This document shows positions 47,101-54,933 of a stretch of 64,000 nucleotides of DNA, piece after piece. The position numbers and the translations under genes were made by a program. Each line of letters begins with the position of its first letter. Within the stretch, counting starts at the first letter, position 1. The notes beneath the pieces were generated by a model, which was not told the origin of the DNA, made no database searches, and saw only the letters and a list, made by a program, of their open reading frames with translations. The stretch comes from Acidobacteriota bacterium. Its GTDB lineage: Bacteria > Acidobacteriota > Terriglobia > Acidiferrales > UBA7541. The stretch is taken from NCBI GenBank assembly GCA_013289835.1, contig JABCZG010000002.1:1-64000 (forward strand), written 5' to 3'.

Positions 47101-48689
47101 TCGAGCTCATTGACAAGCGCTCCTGGTCGTCACAGGCGCGCCGCACCTCTTCCCGGCAGCCGCAAGCGCTCGTCGGCTGGCTGGATACCATTCGCCGCAT
47201 CGGTAAGGGGCACGGAATTCGCGTTTCCCTTTTGCGTGCCGAAGCGGCCAGAAAAATGAGTGAGTGCCGCGGGGCCGTCCCCGTTTGGGTTATGCCGCTC
47301 TCCCGCGTCGTTGAAAACTTCGACCCGCGCACGACCCGCTTCGACGTCATCATCATTGACGAAGCCAGCCAGAGCGACGTGATGGCGCTGGTCGCTCTGT
47401 ACCTGGGCAAGACGGTCCTTGTAGTGGGCGACCACGAGCAAGTCAGCCCATCGGCGGTCGGACAGGATTTGAGCGTGATTCAGAACCTCATATTCCAGTA
47501 TCTCCGCGGAATCCCGAACGCCGATCTCTATGATGGCCAGATTTCGATCTACGATCTCGCGCGCCAGTCGTTTGGCGGCACAACTTGTCTTGTCGAACAT
47601 TTCCGGTGTGTCCCGGAGATCATTCAGTTCAGCAACATGATTTCCTACGACGGCCGCATCAAGCCTTTGCGCGACGCGAGCCGCGTCCACTTGCGGCCGC
47701 ACACCATCGCGCATCGCGTTTCCGGGTCCAGCCGTGATGGCAAGATCAATCGCCAGGAAGCCCAGACCGTCGCTTCACTCCTGGCGGCCGCGATGGAGCA
47801 ACCCGAATACAAGAAGAATGACGCGGGTCAGCCGCTGACGTTTGGAGTGGTTTCTCTGGTTGGCGATGAGCAAGCCATCGAAATTGACAACCTGGTTCGC
47901 GCGCACGTTTCCCCCGACCGCTATGAACTCCATCGCGTGCTCTGCGGAAACGCCTCGCAATTCCAAGGGGACGAGCGCGATGTGGTGTTCATTTCCCTGG
48001 TTGACACCGCCGAGCGCGGCTCTCTCTCTCTGCGCGATCAGGAACTTTTCAAGCAACGCTTTAATGTTGCCGCTAGCCGCGCCCGCGATCAGATGTGGAT
48101 CGTTCATTCGCTGAGTCCGCATGACGATTTGAAAGCGGACGATCTTCGCAGGCAATTGATCGAACACGCGGAAGACCCCGCGCGCCTCATGCGCGCATTG
48201 GAAGAGAAGGAGAAGCGCACGCAATCGAACTTCGAACGGGAAGTGATGAAGCGTCTCGCCGCGGCGGGGTACCGGGTCACTCCTCACTGGAGAATTGGAA
48301 CGTTTCGAATCGATCTGGTCGTTGAGGGGAACGGGAATCGCCTGGCCATCGAGTGCGACGGCGATCGCTACTACCCGCTCGAAAAGCTCCCTGAGGACAT
48401 GGACCGGCAGTCTGTGCTGGAGCGCATGGGTTGGATTTTCACCCGCATCCGCGGCTCGGAGTTTCTCCGCAACCCCGCTCGCGCCATGAAGCCCGTTTTC
48501 GAAAAGCTGCAGGCACTGGAGATTCCTCCCGCGGGTAAATCTATGGACGCCAGCCCAGCGGGACTGGCCTCGGAGGACGTGGTCGACCGCGTTATCCGCC
48601 GCGCCGAAGAGCTTCGCCGAAGCTGGTCGAAGACCAACGGAGCGGCCTCTCGTTCATCTTCCCGGATCTCGGCGGCCGCTACAGTCTAG
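44109..48689 (+). CDS. Giant SF1 helicase (COG1112-like) with C-terminal Vsr-like nuclease domain
   Basis: A 1526-residue protein. An N-terminal region (1-370) of its own family includes HPILLQRLQLQFNAS and DPVLFLRARTLGF. The Upf1-like helicase has Walker A GPPGTGKTHTIGNL (about 394), a long helical insertion with coiled coils (about 450-1030), Walker B FDVIIIDEASQSD (about 1080), VVGDHEQVSP, and the C-terminal motif FNVAASRARDQMWIVHSL. The last ~110 residues are a REase_MTES_1575/Vsr-like domain: FEREVMKRLAAAGY, GTFRIDLVVEG, LAIECDGDRYY, LERMGWIFTRIRGSEF. Such single-gene helicase-nucleases are often associated with defence against foreign DNA; here that is inference. Confidence 0.85.
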   Translation: MDAEKLRVARDKLTRVFRYLEALNQHRNPAKRQIREQPWSFWLRDLPEHPSLQRGAAKGSISKSKNGNSEGVETGGASYVLKAQRPRLTRPPEPPEEIVGWLEDGWDDPSNGFSVKQTLDAPQNGAEPRTMKFADDPARAASLERWRALRTDWVKSEKPARAAMRIFESLYALYGRIDREAERVELVLGDGILSWPRADGGIYHPILLQRLQLQFNASVPEFTLSEADHPVELYSALFQSMNDVDGRAIGRCREELEQEGFHPLVNGSTSDFLKRLVVQLSPRGEFLEDRAPDEEVSDPCIGRDPVLFLRARTLGFAAAIEGILADLRTREDLPWSLLNIVGEEAPIHDAGNADASANGAAPEDSEVLLSKPANPEQIRIAKQLEEHGGVLVQGPPGTGKTHTIGNLVGHLLAQGKSVLVTSHTTKALRMVRHHIVPELRPLCVSLLESDLDSRKQLESAVGSIAERLSRADAGSLELEAKKLESERLDVLKKLDEIRTQLAEARADEYRSIAIGGKCWVPADAARQVVQEKDALGWLPGPVAAVAPLPLSAGELADLYRTGVSISREDENELSGHLPELQDLPRVEEFEASVSERNRLGMEDLDLRSDLWESGAAQTSAGEIEGLAAALAQAVEPLSGKDKWKLAAVYAGKYGDVHRQPWDQLISFVRLVHREAANVQESFVKYGPESSNDSGAKEQERIAGEILGHLEEGGKLGSLTLFTHKSWSQFLEQTKVNSARPRLPEHFHALRQMFRIRGLREDLRARWDRQVAILGTPHSSEMGEEVEKTLIQYCDSIEDCLGWQERIWLPLQRRLEDIGFRWDKFLAEQPAVVGSDGELARVHLAVTQALPPILDSRFKKLRLLQLEEEFRDLKNRLKLAARVAKASKVIRLLLAAVNDEDSNNYREAYERLLELKSKQADLDLRRTLLAKLETAAPAWAGAIRNRSGVHGRGEPPRDAGSAWSWRQLNDELDRRGSVSLEALQAKTEKLSEQLRRVTVELIDKRSWSSQARRTSSRQPQALVGWLDTIRRIGKGHGIRVSLLRAEAARKMSECRGAVPVWVMPLSRVVENFDPRTTRFDVIIIDEASQSDVMALVALYLGKTVLVVGDHEQVSPSAVGQDLSVIQNLIFQYLRGIPNADLYDGQISIYDLARQSFGGTTCLVEHFRCVPEIIQFSNMISYDGRIKPLRDASRVHLRPHTIAHRVSGSSRDGKINRQEAQTVASLLAAAMEQPEYKKNDAGQPLTFGVVSLVGDEQAIEIDNLVRAHVSPDRYELHRVLCGNASQFQGDERDVVFISLVDTAERGSLSLRDQELFKQRFNVAASRARDQMWIVHSLSPHDDLKADDLRRQLIEHAEDPARLMRALEEKEKRTQSNFEREVMKRLAAAGYRVTPHWRIGTFRIDLVVEGNGNRLAIECDGDRYYPLEKLPEDMDRQSVLERMGWIFTRIRGSEFLRNPARAMKPVFEKLQALEIPPAGKSMDASPAGLASEDVVDRVIRRAEELRRSWSKTNGAASRSSSRISAAATV

Positions 48690-48818
48690 GGAAGGCACAG
48701 ATTCTGGGCTTCCCTCTCTGCTCTGTCTGCCATTTTTCAATTTTTCCCTGCTTTCTTTTCCCGAAGGAATTGACCGCAGCCCCTCGACCGTCTACCATCC
48801 TCAATTCAACTACTCGCA

Positions 48819-51539
48819 ATGCTTAACGAAACAATCGGCCACTACCGTATTCTCCGCAAGCTCGGCAGCGGCGGCATGGGCATCGTCTACGAAGCCGAGG
48901 ACTCCAAGCTCGGCCGCCGCGTGGCCCTGAAATTCCTTCCGGAGAGCACCCATCATGATGAGCAGGCGATCGAGCGCTTCTTGCGCGAAGCCCGCGCCGC
49001 CTCCGCCCTAAATCACCCGGGCATTTGCACCATCCACGCCATCGAAGAACACGAGAACCGCACCTTCATCGCCATGGAGCTGCTCGAGGGACAAACTCTC
49101 GACAAGCTTTTCCCGCTCGGCCCGCTACCCATTCCGCGCACGGTGGACATCGGCATTCAGCTCGCGGACGCTCTCGACGCTGCGCACAAAAAAGGGATCG
49201 TCCACCGGGACATCAAGCCCGCCAATATTTTCGTCACCGAGCGCGGCACGGTCAAAATCCTAGACTTCGGCCTGGCCAAACTTTTGCCGCAACGCGAAGC
49301 CGGTCTTCACGGCACGACCATGGACAATTCCGAGACGCTCATCCTCACCAGTCCGGGGACGGCGGTCGGCACCATCGCTTACATGTCGCCGGAGCAGGCC
49401 CGCGGCGAAGATCTCGATACGCGCAGCGATCTCTTCTCGCTCGGCGCCGTCCTCTATCAAATGGTGACCGGCAAGCTTCCGTTCCCCGGCTCAACCAGCG
49501 CGGTCGTCTTCGACAATATTCTCAATGCCGCGCCGGTTTCTCCCGTCATGCTGAACGCCGGAGTTCCTGTCGAACTCGAGCGCATCCTCAACAAGGCTCT
49601 CGAGAAAGATCGCGATGTACGCTACCAAGTCGCCGCCGAGCTGCGCGCCGACTTGAAGCGATTGCAACGAGAGCTTGACTCGGGCAAAACCGCCGCGGCG
49701 TCTTCTGCTCGCGTCAGCGCCGTTGTACCAGCGGCCGCTCCCCCGTCTGAGCCTCGTCCTGTCACCCCCTCCAGTGGCTCCGTGATCGTGGAGGCAGCGC
49801 GCAAAAACAAAATTGGCACCGGTCTCGTGGTTGGAGCCACCCTCCTCCTGCTCGTCGCCGCTGCCTTCGGCATTTTCTCACTTCTGCCCCACAAAAAAAC
49901 TCTGCCCGTCGAAGCAATGTCCATCGACAATCTCACTAACAACGGTCATGTCTCCCTCGCCAGGATTTCCCCCGACGGAAAATATCTTCTCCACGTACTC
50001 GACGAAAATGGTCTGCAATCACTCTGGCTGCGCCACATTCCGACTGGCAGCAACACCCAGGTCGTCACTCCGGCTGCCACGCGCTATAGCGGTCTTACTT
50101 TTTCTCCCGATGGCAATTACATCTACTTCGTCCGCCGCGAGGATTCCGAACAAGCCATCGCTTCCCTCTACGATGTTCCCATGCTGGGAGGGACTCCCCG
50201 ACTACTCATCAAGGACGTGGATAGTCCAATCGCCTTTTCCCCCGACGGCCAGCGCTTCGCCTATTTGCACCAGCACGGAGATTCCTCGGTAACCGACCTT
50301 AAGATTGCGCGACCCGACGGCTCCTCGGAGCGCGAGCTCTTCCATCACAAGGAGGTTCAAACGGACAGCCTGACGCTTTCCTGGTCCCCCGACGGCAAAT
50401 CCATCGTCATTCCCATCGTCCAGCCAACAACGCAGGATATCGGCGGATTCCTCGTCGTGGACGTCGCCACAGGCTCCGTGAAGCAGGCGGCCGTCACCAA
50501 GGACCACATTTATTTCGAGCCCAACTGGCTTCCGGATATGGCCGGTCTGCTCGTATCCGCCTCCTCCGCGGAAACGGGATTTGTCCGTCGCCAAATCGGC
50601 ATTGTTTCTTTCCCCAGCGGCGACTTCCGTGTATTGACTACCGATACCAACAGCTATTTTCATCCCAGCATCTCCGCGGACGGCCAAACCATCGCGGCAA
50701 ACCAGAGCCAGGGGAGAGTCCAGATCGAGATAGCTCCCGCCGGATCACTTGAGAGCTTCACTCCCGTGAACTTGAATTCGAATTTGCCGTTTTGGGCAAC
50801 GGACTGGGCTCCCGACTCTCAACTTCTTGTCCTCCAGGGCCCCGAGATTCGCATGGTGAACCCAGCGGGTGGTAGTCGCGTGGTCTTCTCCGATTCGAAA
50901 TTTGTGATGGATCAGGCCGCCTCTTGCGGAAAAGGAAGCTACGTTGTCTTTCGGTCAATTGGCCGGTCAGGTGGCGCCACAGCAAATTTTTGGCGGATTG
51001 ATTCGAACGGCACAAACTTGAAGCAGCTCACCTTTGGCGTCAACGACCGAGCGCCCACCTGCTCGAACGACGGCAAGTGGCTGTATTTCGTCGATGCTGC
51101 CGACCATCATTTCCTCAAGCGCATTCCCATTGATGGCGGCGCTCCCGAGACAGTCATCAAGGCCACCGCCGAGCCCTACGACCTTTCCCCAGATGGCAAA
51201 ACGGTCGTTACTTTCGAGGTCCGCGAATCGGATCACACCCCCACGCTCGTTTCTTATTTTCTCGAGGACGGAAAGAAAACGTCTGTGGAATTTGACCCAC
51301 GGGGGCTGCCACGCTTCGCCTTCATGCCTTCCGGCAAAGCCGTTCTGTACGGTGTGCGGGAAAAGGGCGTGGACAATCTGTGGATGCAGCCGCTGGACGG
51401 CGCGGCGCGGCGTCAGCTCACGCACTTCACGTCGGAGAGAATAAACGGCTTCGCCTACTCAAGAGACGGAACGCGGCTGGCAGTCGGACGCGGGCACGCG
51501 GATTCCGACGCCGTGCTGCTGCGAAATATTCCCCGTTAG
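48819..51539 (+). CDS. Ser/Thr protein kinase with WD40-like beta-propeller
   Basis: A 906-residue membrane kinase of a type common in Acidobacteriota. The N-terminal kinase domain (1-280) has [39 protein letters not shown] and [20 protein letters not shown], so all catalytic residues are present. A Pro/Ala-rich linker and one transmembrane helix (about 331-353) lead to an extracytoplasmic TolB/PD40 propeller with repeated SPDG units ([39 protein letters not shown]). It probably senses something outside and phosphorylates cytoplasmic targets. It is 129 bp after the helicase gene. Confidence 0.92.
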   Translation: MLNETIGHYRILRKLGSGGMGIVYEAEDSKLGRRVALKFLPESTHHDEQAIERFLREARAASALNHPGICTIHAIEEHENRTFIAMELLEGQTLDKLFPLGPLPIPRTVDIGIQLADALDAAHKKGIVHRDIKPANIFVTERGTVKILDFGLAKLLPQREAGLHGTTMDNSETLILTSPGTAVGTIAYMSPEQARGEDLDTRSDLFSLGAVLYQMVTGKLPFPGSTSAVVFDNILNAAPVSPVMLNAGVPVELERILNKALEKDRDVRYQVAAELRADLKRLQRELDSGKTAAASSARVSAVVPAAAPPSEPRPVTPSSGSVIVEAARKNKIGTGLVVGATLLLLVAAAFGIFSLLPHKKTLPVEAMSIDNLTNNGHVSLARISPDGKYLLHVLDENGLQSLWLRHIPTGSNTQVVTPAATRYSGLTFSPDGNYIYFVRREDSEQAIASLYDVPMLGGTPRLLIKDVDSPIAFSPDGQRFAYLHQHGDSSVTDLKIARPDGSSERELFHHKEVQTDSLTLSWSPDGKSIVIPIVQPTTQDIGGFLVVDVATGSVKQAAVTKDHIYFEPNWLPDMAGLLVSASSAETGFVRRQIGIVSFPSGDFRVLTTDTNSYFHPSISADGQTIAANQSQGRVQIEIAPAGSLESFTPVNLNSNLPFWATDWAPDSQLLVLQGPEIRMVNPAGGSRVVFSDSKFVMDQAASCGKGSYVVFRSIGRSGGATANFWRIDSNGTNLKQLTFGVNDRAPTCSNDGKWLYFVDAADHHFLKRIPIDGGAPETVIKATAEPYDLSPDGKTVVTFEVRESDHTPTLVSYFLEDGKKTSVEFDPRGLPRFAFMPSGKAVLYGVREKGVDNLWMQPLDGAARRQLTHFTSERINGFAYSRDGTRLAVGRGHADSDAVLLRNIPR

Positions 51540-51595
51540 GATAACCGCAGCGCCCCCGAGCCGCTCGTGTCCGAATCGCGTTTTCTAATAACGGA

Positions 51596-52699
51596 TTATT
51601 GAAGCGCGGCGCCGCCGGGTTTCGGCGTTACCGGGATGTTGGCAGTAGCGCGGGCAAAATAGCCACGGCGAGCGCGCACCTGAAAGCCCTTGTGCTCGGG
51701 CACTTCAATGCGGATTTTGTGGTAGCGGCCGTCCATCACGTAGTTCGTCGGAAGATAGGCAATCGAATACTGGCTGCGCAGCTCGTCGCCGATGTCCTGA
51801 AAAGATTGATCGAGATCGTCCACGTGATACGGGAAGAACGCGCGCCCGCCGGTTTCTTCGGCAAGCTGCTGAAGAATTTGGTCGCCGTCGGTCTTAAGAT
51901 ACTTGCGGTCGCTGGTCTTGTTCCGGTCGGTCTCCTCCGGCGAAACCCACTGCGTGCTGGTGCTGATGGTGTAAATGACCACGCTGGTTCGCTGCGCCAT
52001 CTCGATGGCTTCGGTGCGCGTGTGCATGGATAAATTGTCGTCGCCGTCGCTGATCAGGATCATCACGCGGCGCACCACGTCCGGCTGATCCCCCGGCGGA
52101 CGGGGCGGATGGCTCAACTCCTTCACGCAGGCATCGTAAACCGCGTCATAGATGGCCGTGCCGCCGCCAGCGCGCGTCTTCATGATTTGATCGCGCAGCA
52201 CCCCGGTATCACCGGTGAACTGCTGGATGACTTGCGGCTCGTCGTCAAAGGTCATCACGAACGCTTCATCTTTATTGCGGCGCAGCACACTGAAAAGAAA
52301 GCTAACCGAAGCATCCTGCTCGAACTTGATGCGGTCCCGGATACTGTTGGAAGTATCCATCAGCATGCCGATGCGCAAGGGGAGATCGGTCTGTTTGCTG
52401 AAGTACCGGATTTCCTGAGGAAGCTTGTCGTCAAAAACCTGGAAGTCGCTTTTTTCCAAATCCGGCACGAGTTTGTTGCGCCGGTTCAGCACGGTGAAGA
52501 GGACGTCCACCAGGTTGACCGGGACTCGAATCGTCTGATCGCTCTTCTGGGCAGAGTCCTGGCTCGTTGGAGCAGGCGGCGCCGGTGTCGCGGACTGCGG
52601 CTTCGTGTCCGTGGTAGTTTGCTGCGCCCGTTCGGTAAGCGGAATGCCAAGCAGCGTCAAAGCTAAAACCAGGGAAAGGATTGTCCGTCGCATTTGCAT
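51596..52699 (-). CDS. Secreted VWA-domain protein of the acidobacterial type (4)
   Basis: A 367-residue exported protein. Signal peptide (ILSLVLALTLLGIPL), Thr/Pro/Ala-rich spacer, VPVNLVDVLFTVLNRRNKLVPDLEKSDFQVFDD, the metal site MLMDTSNSIRD (DxSxS), and the tail RSQYSIAYLPTN ... FQVRARRGYFARA. It is closest in layout to VWA protein 2. It starts 3 bp after the pseudouridine synthase gene (ATG at 52699 or 52693) and is probably the last gene of that leftward operon. Confidence 0.87.
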   Translation of the reverse strand: MQMRRTILSLVLALTLLGIPLTERAQQTTTDTKPQSATPAPPAPTSQDSAQKSDQTIRVPVNLVDVLFTVLNRRNKLVPDLEKSDFQVFDDKLPQEIRYFSKQTDLPLRIGMLMDTSNSIRDRIKFEQDASVSFLFSVLRRNKDEAFVMTFDDEPQVIQQFTGDTGVLRDQIMKTRAGGGTAIYDAVYDACVKELSHPPRPPGDQPDVVRRVMILISDGDDNLSMHTRTEAIEMAQRTSVVIYTISTSTQWVSPEETDRNKTSDRKYLKTDGDQILQQLAEETGGRAFFPYHVDDLDQSFQDIGDELRSQYSIAYLPTNYVMDGRYHKIRIEVPEHKGFQVRARRGYFARATANIPVTPKPGGAALQ

Positions 52700-52702
52700 T
52701 GA

Positions 52703-53731
52703 TTATAGGTATCCCGCCAGCGCAGCGTCAATTCGGCTGGGCGGCTCGCCGGCGGCAGCGGAGAGCTTCTCCAGAAACGCGCGCAGCTCCGTGGGCAATG
52801 CGGCACGAACCTCGATCCATGCGCCGGTTCGCGGCTGCGCGAAACCGAGCTTTGCCGCATGCAGAAAATTGCGCCCCAGCGCCGGCAGCTCGATTTTTCC
52901 AACGCGCAGCTCCCGCGCCGCGCCATACAGCGTATCGCCCACCACTGGATGCTTCAGCGCGGAGAAGTGCACACGAATCTGATGCGTGCGCCCGGTGTGG
53001 AGTTGGACTTCGAGCAGCGTCGTATCGCCGATGGTCGCCAGCGCACGCCAGTCCGTTCGTGCCGCGCGCGGATTCGCCATCGCCGCGCCGTGCCAGGTTT
53101 TGCGCTCCACCGTCATGCGCGTGCGATGAATCGGATCCCGCCCGATTGCCAGCTCGATGCGCCCGCTTTTTTCCTTCATTTGGCCTTGCACCAGCGCGAT
53201 ATACGTTTTCTTGACCGCGCGCTGGCGAAACGCTTCGCCAAGCTTGGCGTGCGCCGCGTCGTTCTTCGCCACCAAAATCACGCCGGAAGTCTCCTTATCA
53301 AGCCGATGCACAATCCCCGGCCGCAGCGGATCGCCACCCTGCGCGAGCGCCTGCCCGCGCCCCAGCAGCGCGTTGACCAGCGTGCCGGACACGGTCCCCG
53401 CCCCCGCGTGCACCGTCATCCCCGCCGCCTTGTTGATGGCAATGACGTCCTCATCCTCGTACAACACATCCAGGGGAATCGCCTCCGCCTCCGCAACAAT
53501 CGCCGGCCGCTCCGATATCTCGACCGTGATTTTCTCCCCGCCGCGCAGATGCACCGCCCCTTTGCTCGCCGCTTTCCCATCCACGCGCACCAGCCCCGCC
53601 TCAATCAGTTCCTGCACCCGCGTCCGGCTGAGCTCCGGACACGCCGCCGCGATGAAGCGGTCCAGCCGCGCGCCGGAATCAGCAGCAGCTACGACGAGTT
53701 CGCGACGGTTAGGGGGAGTGGTTGGCAGCAC
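52703..53731 (-). CDS. rluD: RluA-family 23S rRNA pseudouridine synthase (RluD-like)
   Basis: A 342-residue enzyme converting uridines to pseudouridine in 23S rRNA. An S4 RNA-binding domain (RLDRFIAAACPELSRTRVQELIEAGLVRVDG, about 20-80) precedes the catalytic domain, with the nucleophilic Asp in GIVHRLDKETSG and HTGRTHQIRVHF near the end. The S4 domain and length favour RluD over RluA. The start codon is GTG with a weak ribosome binding site. It is in the leftward run with ileS and lspA. Confidence 0.9.
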   Translation of the reverse strand: MLPTTPPNRRELVVAAADSGARLDRFIAAACPELSRTRVQELIEAGLVRVDGKAASKGAVHLRGGEKITVEISERPAIVAEAEAIPLDVLYEDEDVIAINKAAGMTVHAGAGTVSGTLVNALLGRGQALAQGGDPLRPGIVHRLDKETSGVILVAKNDAAHAKLGEAFRQRAVKKTYIALVQGQMKEKSGRIELAIGRDPIHRTRMTVERKTWHGAAMANPRAARTDWRALATIGDTTLLEVQLHTGRTHQIRVHFSALKHPVVGDTLYGAARELRVGKIELPALGRNFLHAAKLGFAQPRTGAWIEVRAALPTELRAFLEKLSAAAGEPPSRIDAALAGYL

Positions 53732-53797
53732 TGAAAGATTGTAATGGAAGCGTTCTGGATACAGAGAAGAGAGATACGGAATGCGGTGGGGGGGGTT

Positions 53798-53859
53798 GTA
53801 GTGGCCGGACTTCAGACCGGTCTGGAATGAAAAACACGGGTCTAAAGACCCGCCACTAC
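53798..53859. repeat. REP-like palindromic element
   Basis: A 62-bp inverted element bounded by GTAGTGGC (53798-53805) and GCCACTAC (53852-53859). Inside are two smaller palindromes, CAGACCGGTCTG and GGGTCT-AA-AGACCC. It lies in the 174-bp gap between the small membrane protein gene and the pseudouridine synthase gene. Size and nested symmetry resemble dispersed intergenic repeats; only one copy is seen here. Confidence 0.7.
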
Positions 53860-53905
53860 GAGGAACGGGACTGGCGCGTCGGATTTTATGGCGGGGCCGC
53901 TCGCG

Positions 53906-54259
53906 TCAGCGCGGGGCGCGTATGGCGTCGTCCATGTCGGTGTTGGCTTTTTTGCAGGCGGCGCGGTCGCTTTGGAAGCAATGTTGGAGGTCCTGAAAAT
54001 AAGTTTGAAGAATGAGCTGGCGCGTCTTGCTCAGGCCTTTCGCGCGGGCGTCGTCGAGGGCAAACTTTACTTTCAGCTCGGATTCGGCGTCAGGCTGCAC
54101 GCCATAATGCTGGATGAGATTGAAAGTGCTCCAGTACAGCTTGTCCTGCCGCTCGGCTTCGCGCTTCACGGCTTGGTTCAGAGGGTAAACGAAAAGATAA
54201 TTGAGCCCCAATACGAAGAACAGCCCGAAGATCCCAAAGATCAGGAGCCGCCTGTACAT
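53906..54259 (-). CDS. Small membrane-anchored hypothetical protein
   Basis: A 117-residue protein with one N-terminal hydrophobic helix (LLIFGIFGLFFVLGLNYLFVY) and a charged helical remainder (KREAERQDKLYWSTFNLIQHYG, LILQTYFQDLQHCFQSDRAACKKAN). Two Cys residues near the C-terminus could pair outside the cytoplasm. No family recognised. It is 110 bp after lspA on the same strand. Confidence 0.6.
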   Translation of the reverse strand: MYRRLLIFGIFGLFFVLGLNYLFVYPLNQAVKREAERQDKLYWSTFNLIQHYGVQPDAESELKVKFALDDARAKGLSKTRQLILQTYFQDLQHCFQSDRAACKKANTDMDDAIRAPR

Positions 54260-54369
54260 GCTGCGGAGATTATCTCATCCGGAAATTTCATTCCAGCGCA
54301 TTCTCTTGTGCTGGGATGAAAAGAACACCTCTAGTGCGAGAGATCGCGAATTCTCCGCGACCACCTGGA

Positions 54370-54867
54370 TCAGGATTTTGGCGTCGTGGGTTTTGGCCCG
54401 AAGAGCACATCGAGAATGAGCAGGAGGACGCCGATGGTGATAGCGGAGTCGGCGACGTTGAACGCGGGATAGTGGTAGGTGCCGAACCAGACTTCAAAAA
54501 AATCGGTGACCGCGCCGTGAAGAATGCGATCGGTGACGTTGCCGGTGGCGCCGCCAAGGAGAAGAGCGAGCCCGGCGGCTGTGCGCGTGGTGCCGCCACT
54601 TCCGGCAACGAGAAACCAGGCGAGAAAGCAGATCACGACGATTGACCCGGCAATTAAAATGATCCGCGTCCAGTGCGAAGTGGAATCCGCGAAAAAACTG
54701 AACGCGATGCCGGGATTGCTGGCGCGCACCAGGTACAGAAAGTGATGGACGAGTTCGTGGCGCCAGCCTTCGGTGGTTTGCATTTCAAACCAGGCTTTCG
54801 TGGCGCGGTCGAGCAACACGATGGCAAGCGTGAGCCATAGCCAGCGAAGGCGCGAAGGAATGCTCAT
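54370..54867 (-). CDS. lspA: Lipoprotein signal peptidase
   Basis: A 165-residue signal peptidase II, which removes the signal peptide from diacylglyceryl-modified prolipoproteins in the inner membrane. Four hydrophobic helices are visible. The catalytic Asp residues lie in GAVTDFFEV and FNVADSAI, and GGATGNVTDRI and SNPGIAFSFF are family hallmarks. It follows ileS by 66 bp, a common arrangement in bacteria. Confidence 0.95.
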   Translation of the reverse strand: MSIPSRLRWLWLTLAIVLLDRATKAWFEMQTTEGWRHELVHHFLYLVRASNPGIAFSFFADSTSHWTRIILIAGSIVVICFLAWFLVAGSGGTTRTAAGLALLLGGATGNVTDRILHGAVTDFFEVWFGTYHYPAFNVADSAITIGVLLLILDVLFGPKPTTPKS

Positions 54868-54868
54868 G

Positions 54869-54914
54869 ATGTAAAGGAGATTAAGGAAGTAAAGGAAGTT
54901 AAGGAACGGAAGGA
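54869..54914. repeat. Short purine-rich repeat between ileS and lspA
   Basis: The gap holds degenerate direct repeats of about 8-9 bp (TAAGGAAG, TAAAGGAAG, TTAAGGAAC, GGAAGGACG) on the plus strand. On the transcribed strand it is pyrimidine-rich, so no ordinary ribosome binding site precedes lspA. Probably slippage-generated. Confidence 0.5.
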
Positions 54915-54933
54915 CGCAGAGGCGGAGAACATT

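Noticed and set aside
44109..51539. Mokosh-type defence operon (helicase plus kinase)
   Set aside because: The kinase is a typical membrane Ser/Thr kinase with a WD40-like propeller, separated by 129 bp, and the nuclease domain is Vsr-like, not phospholipase D-like.
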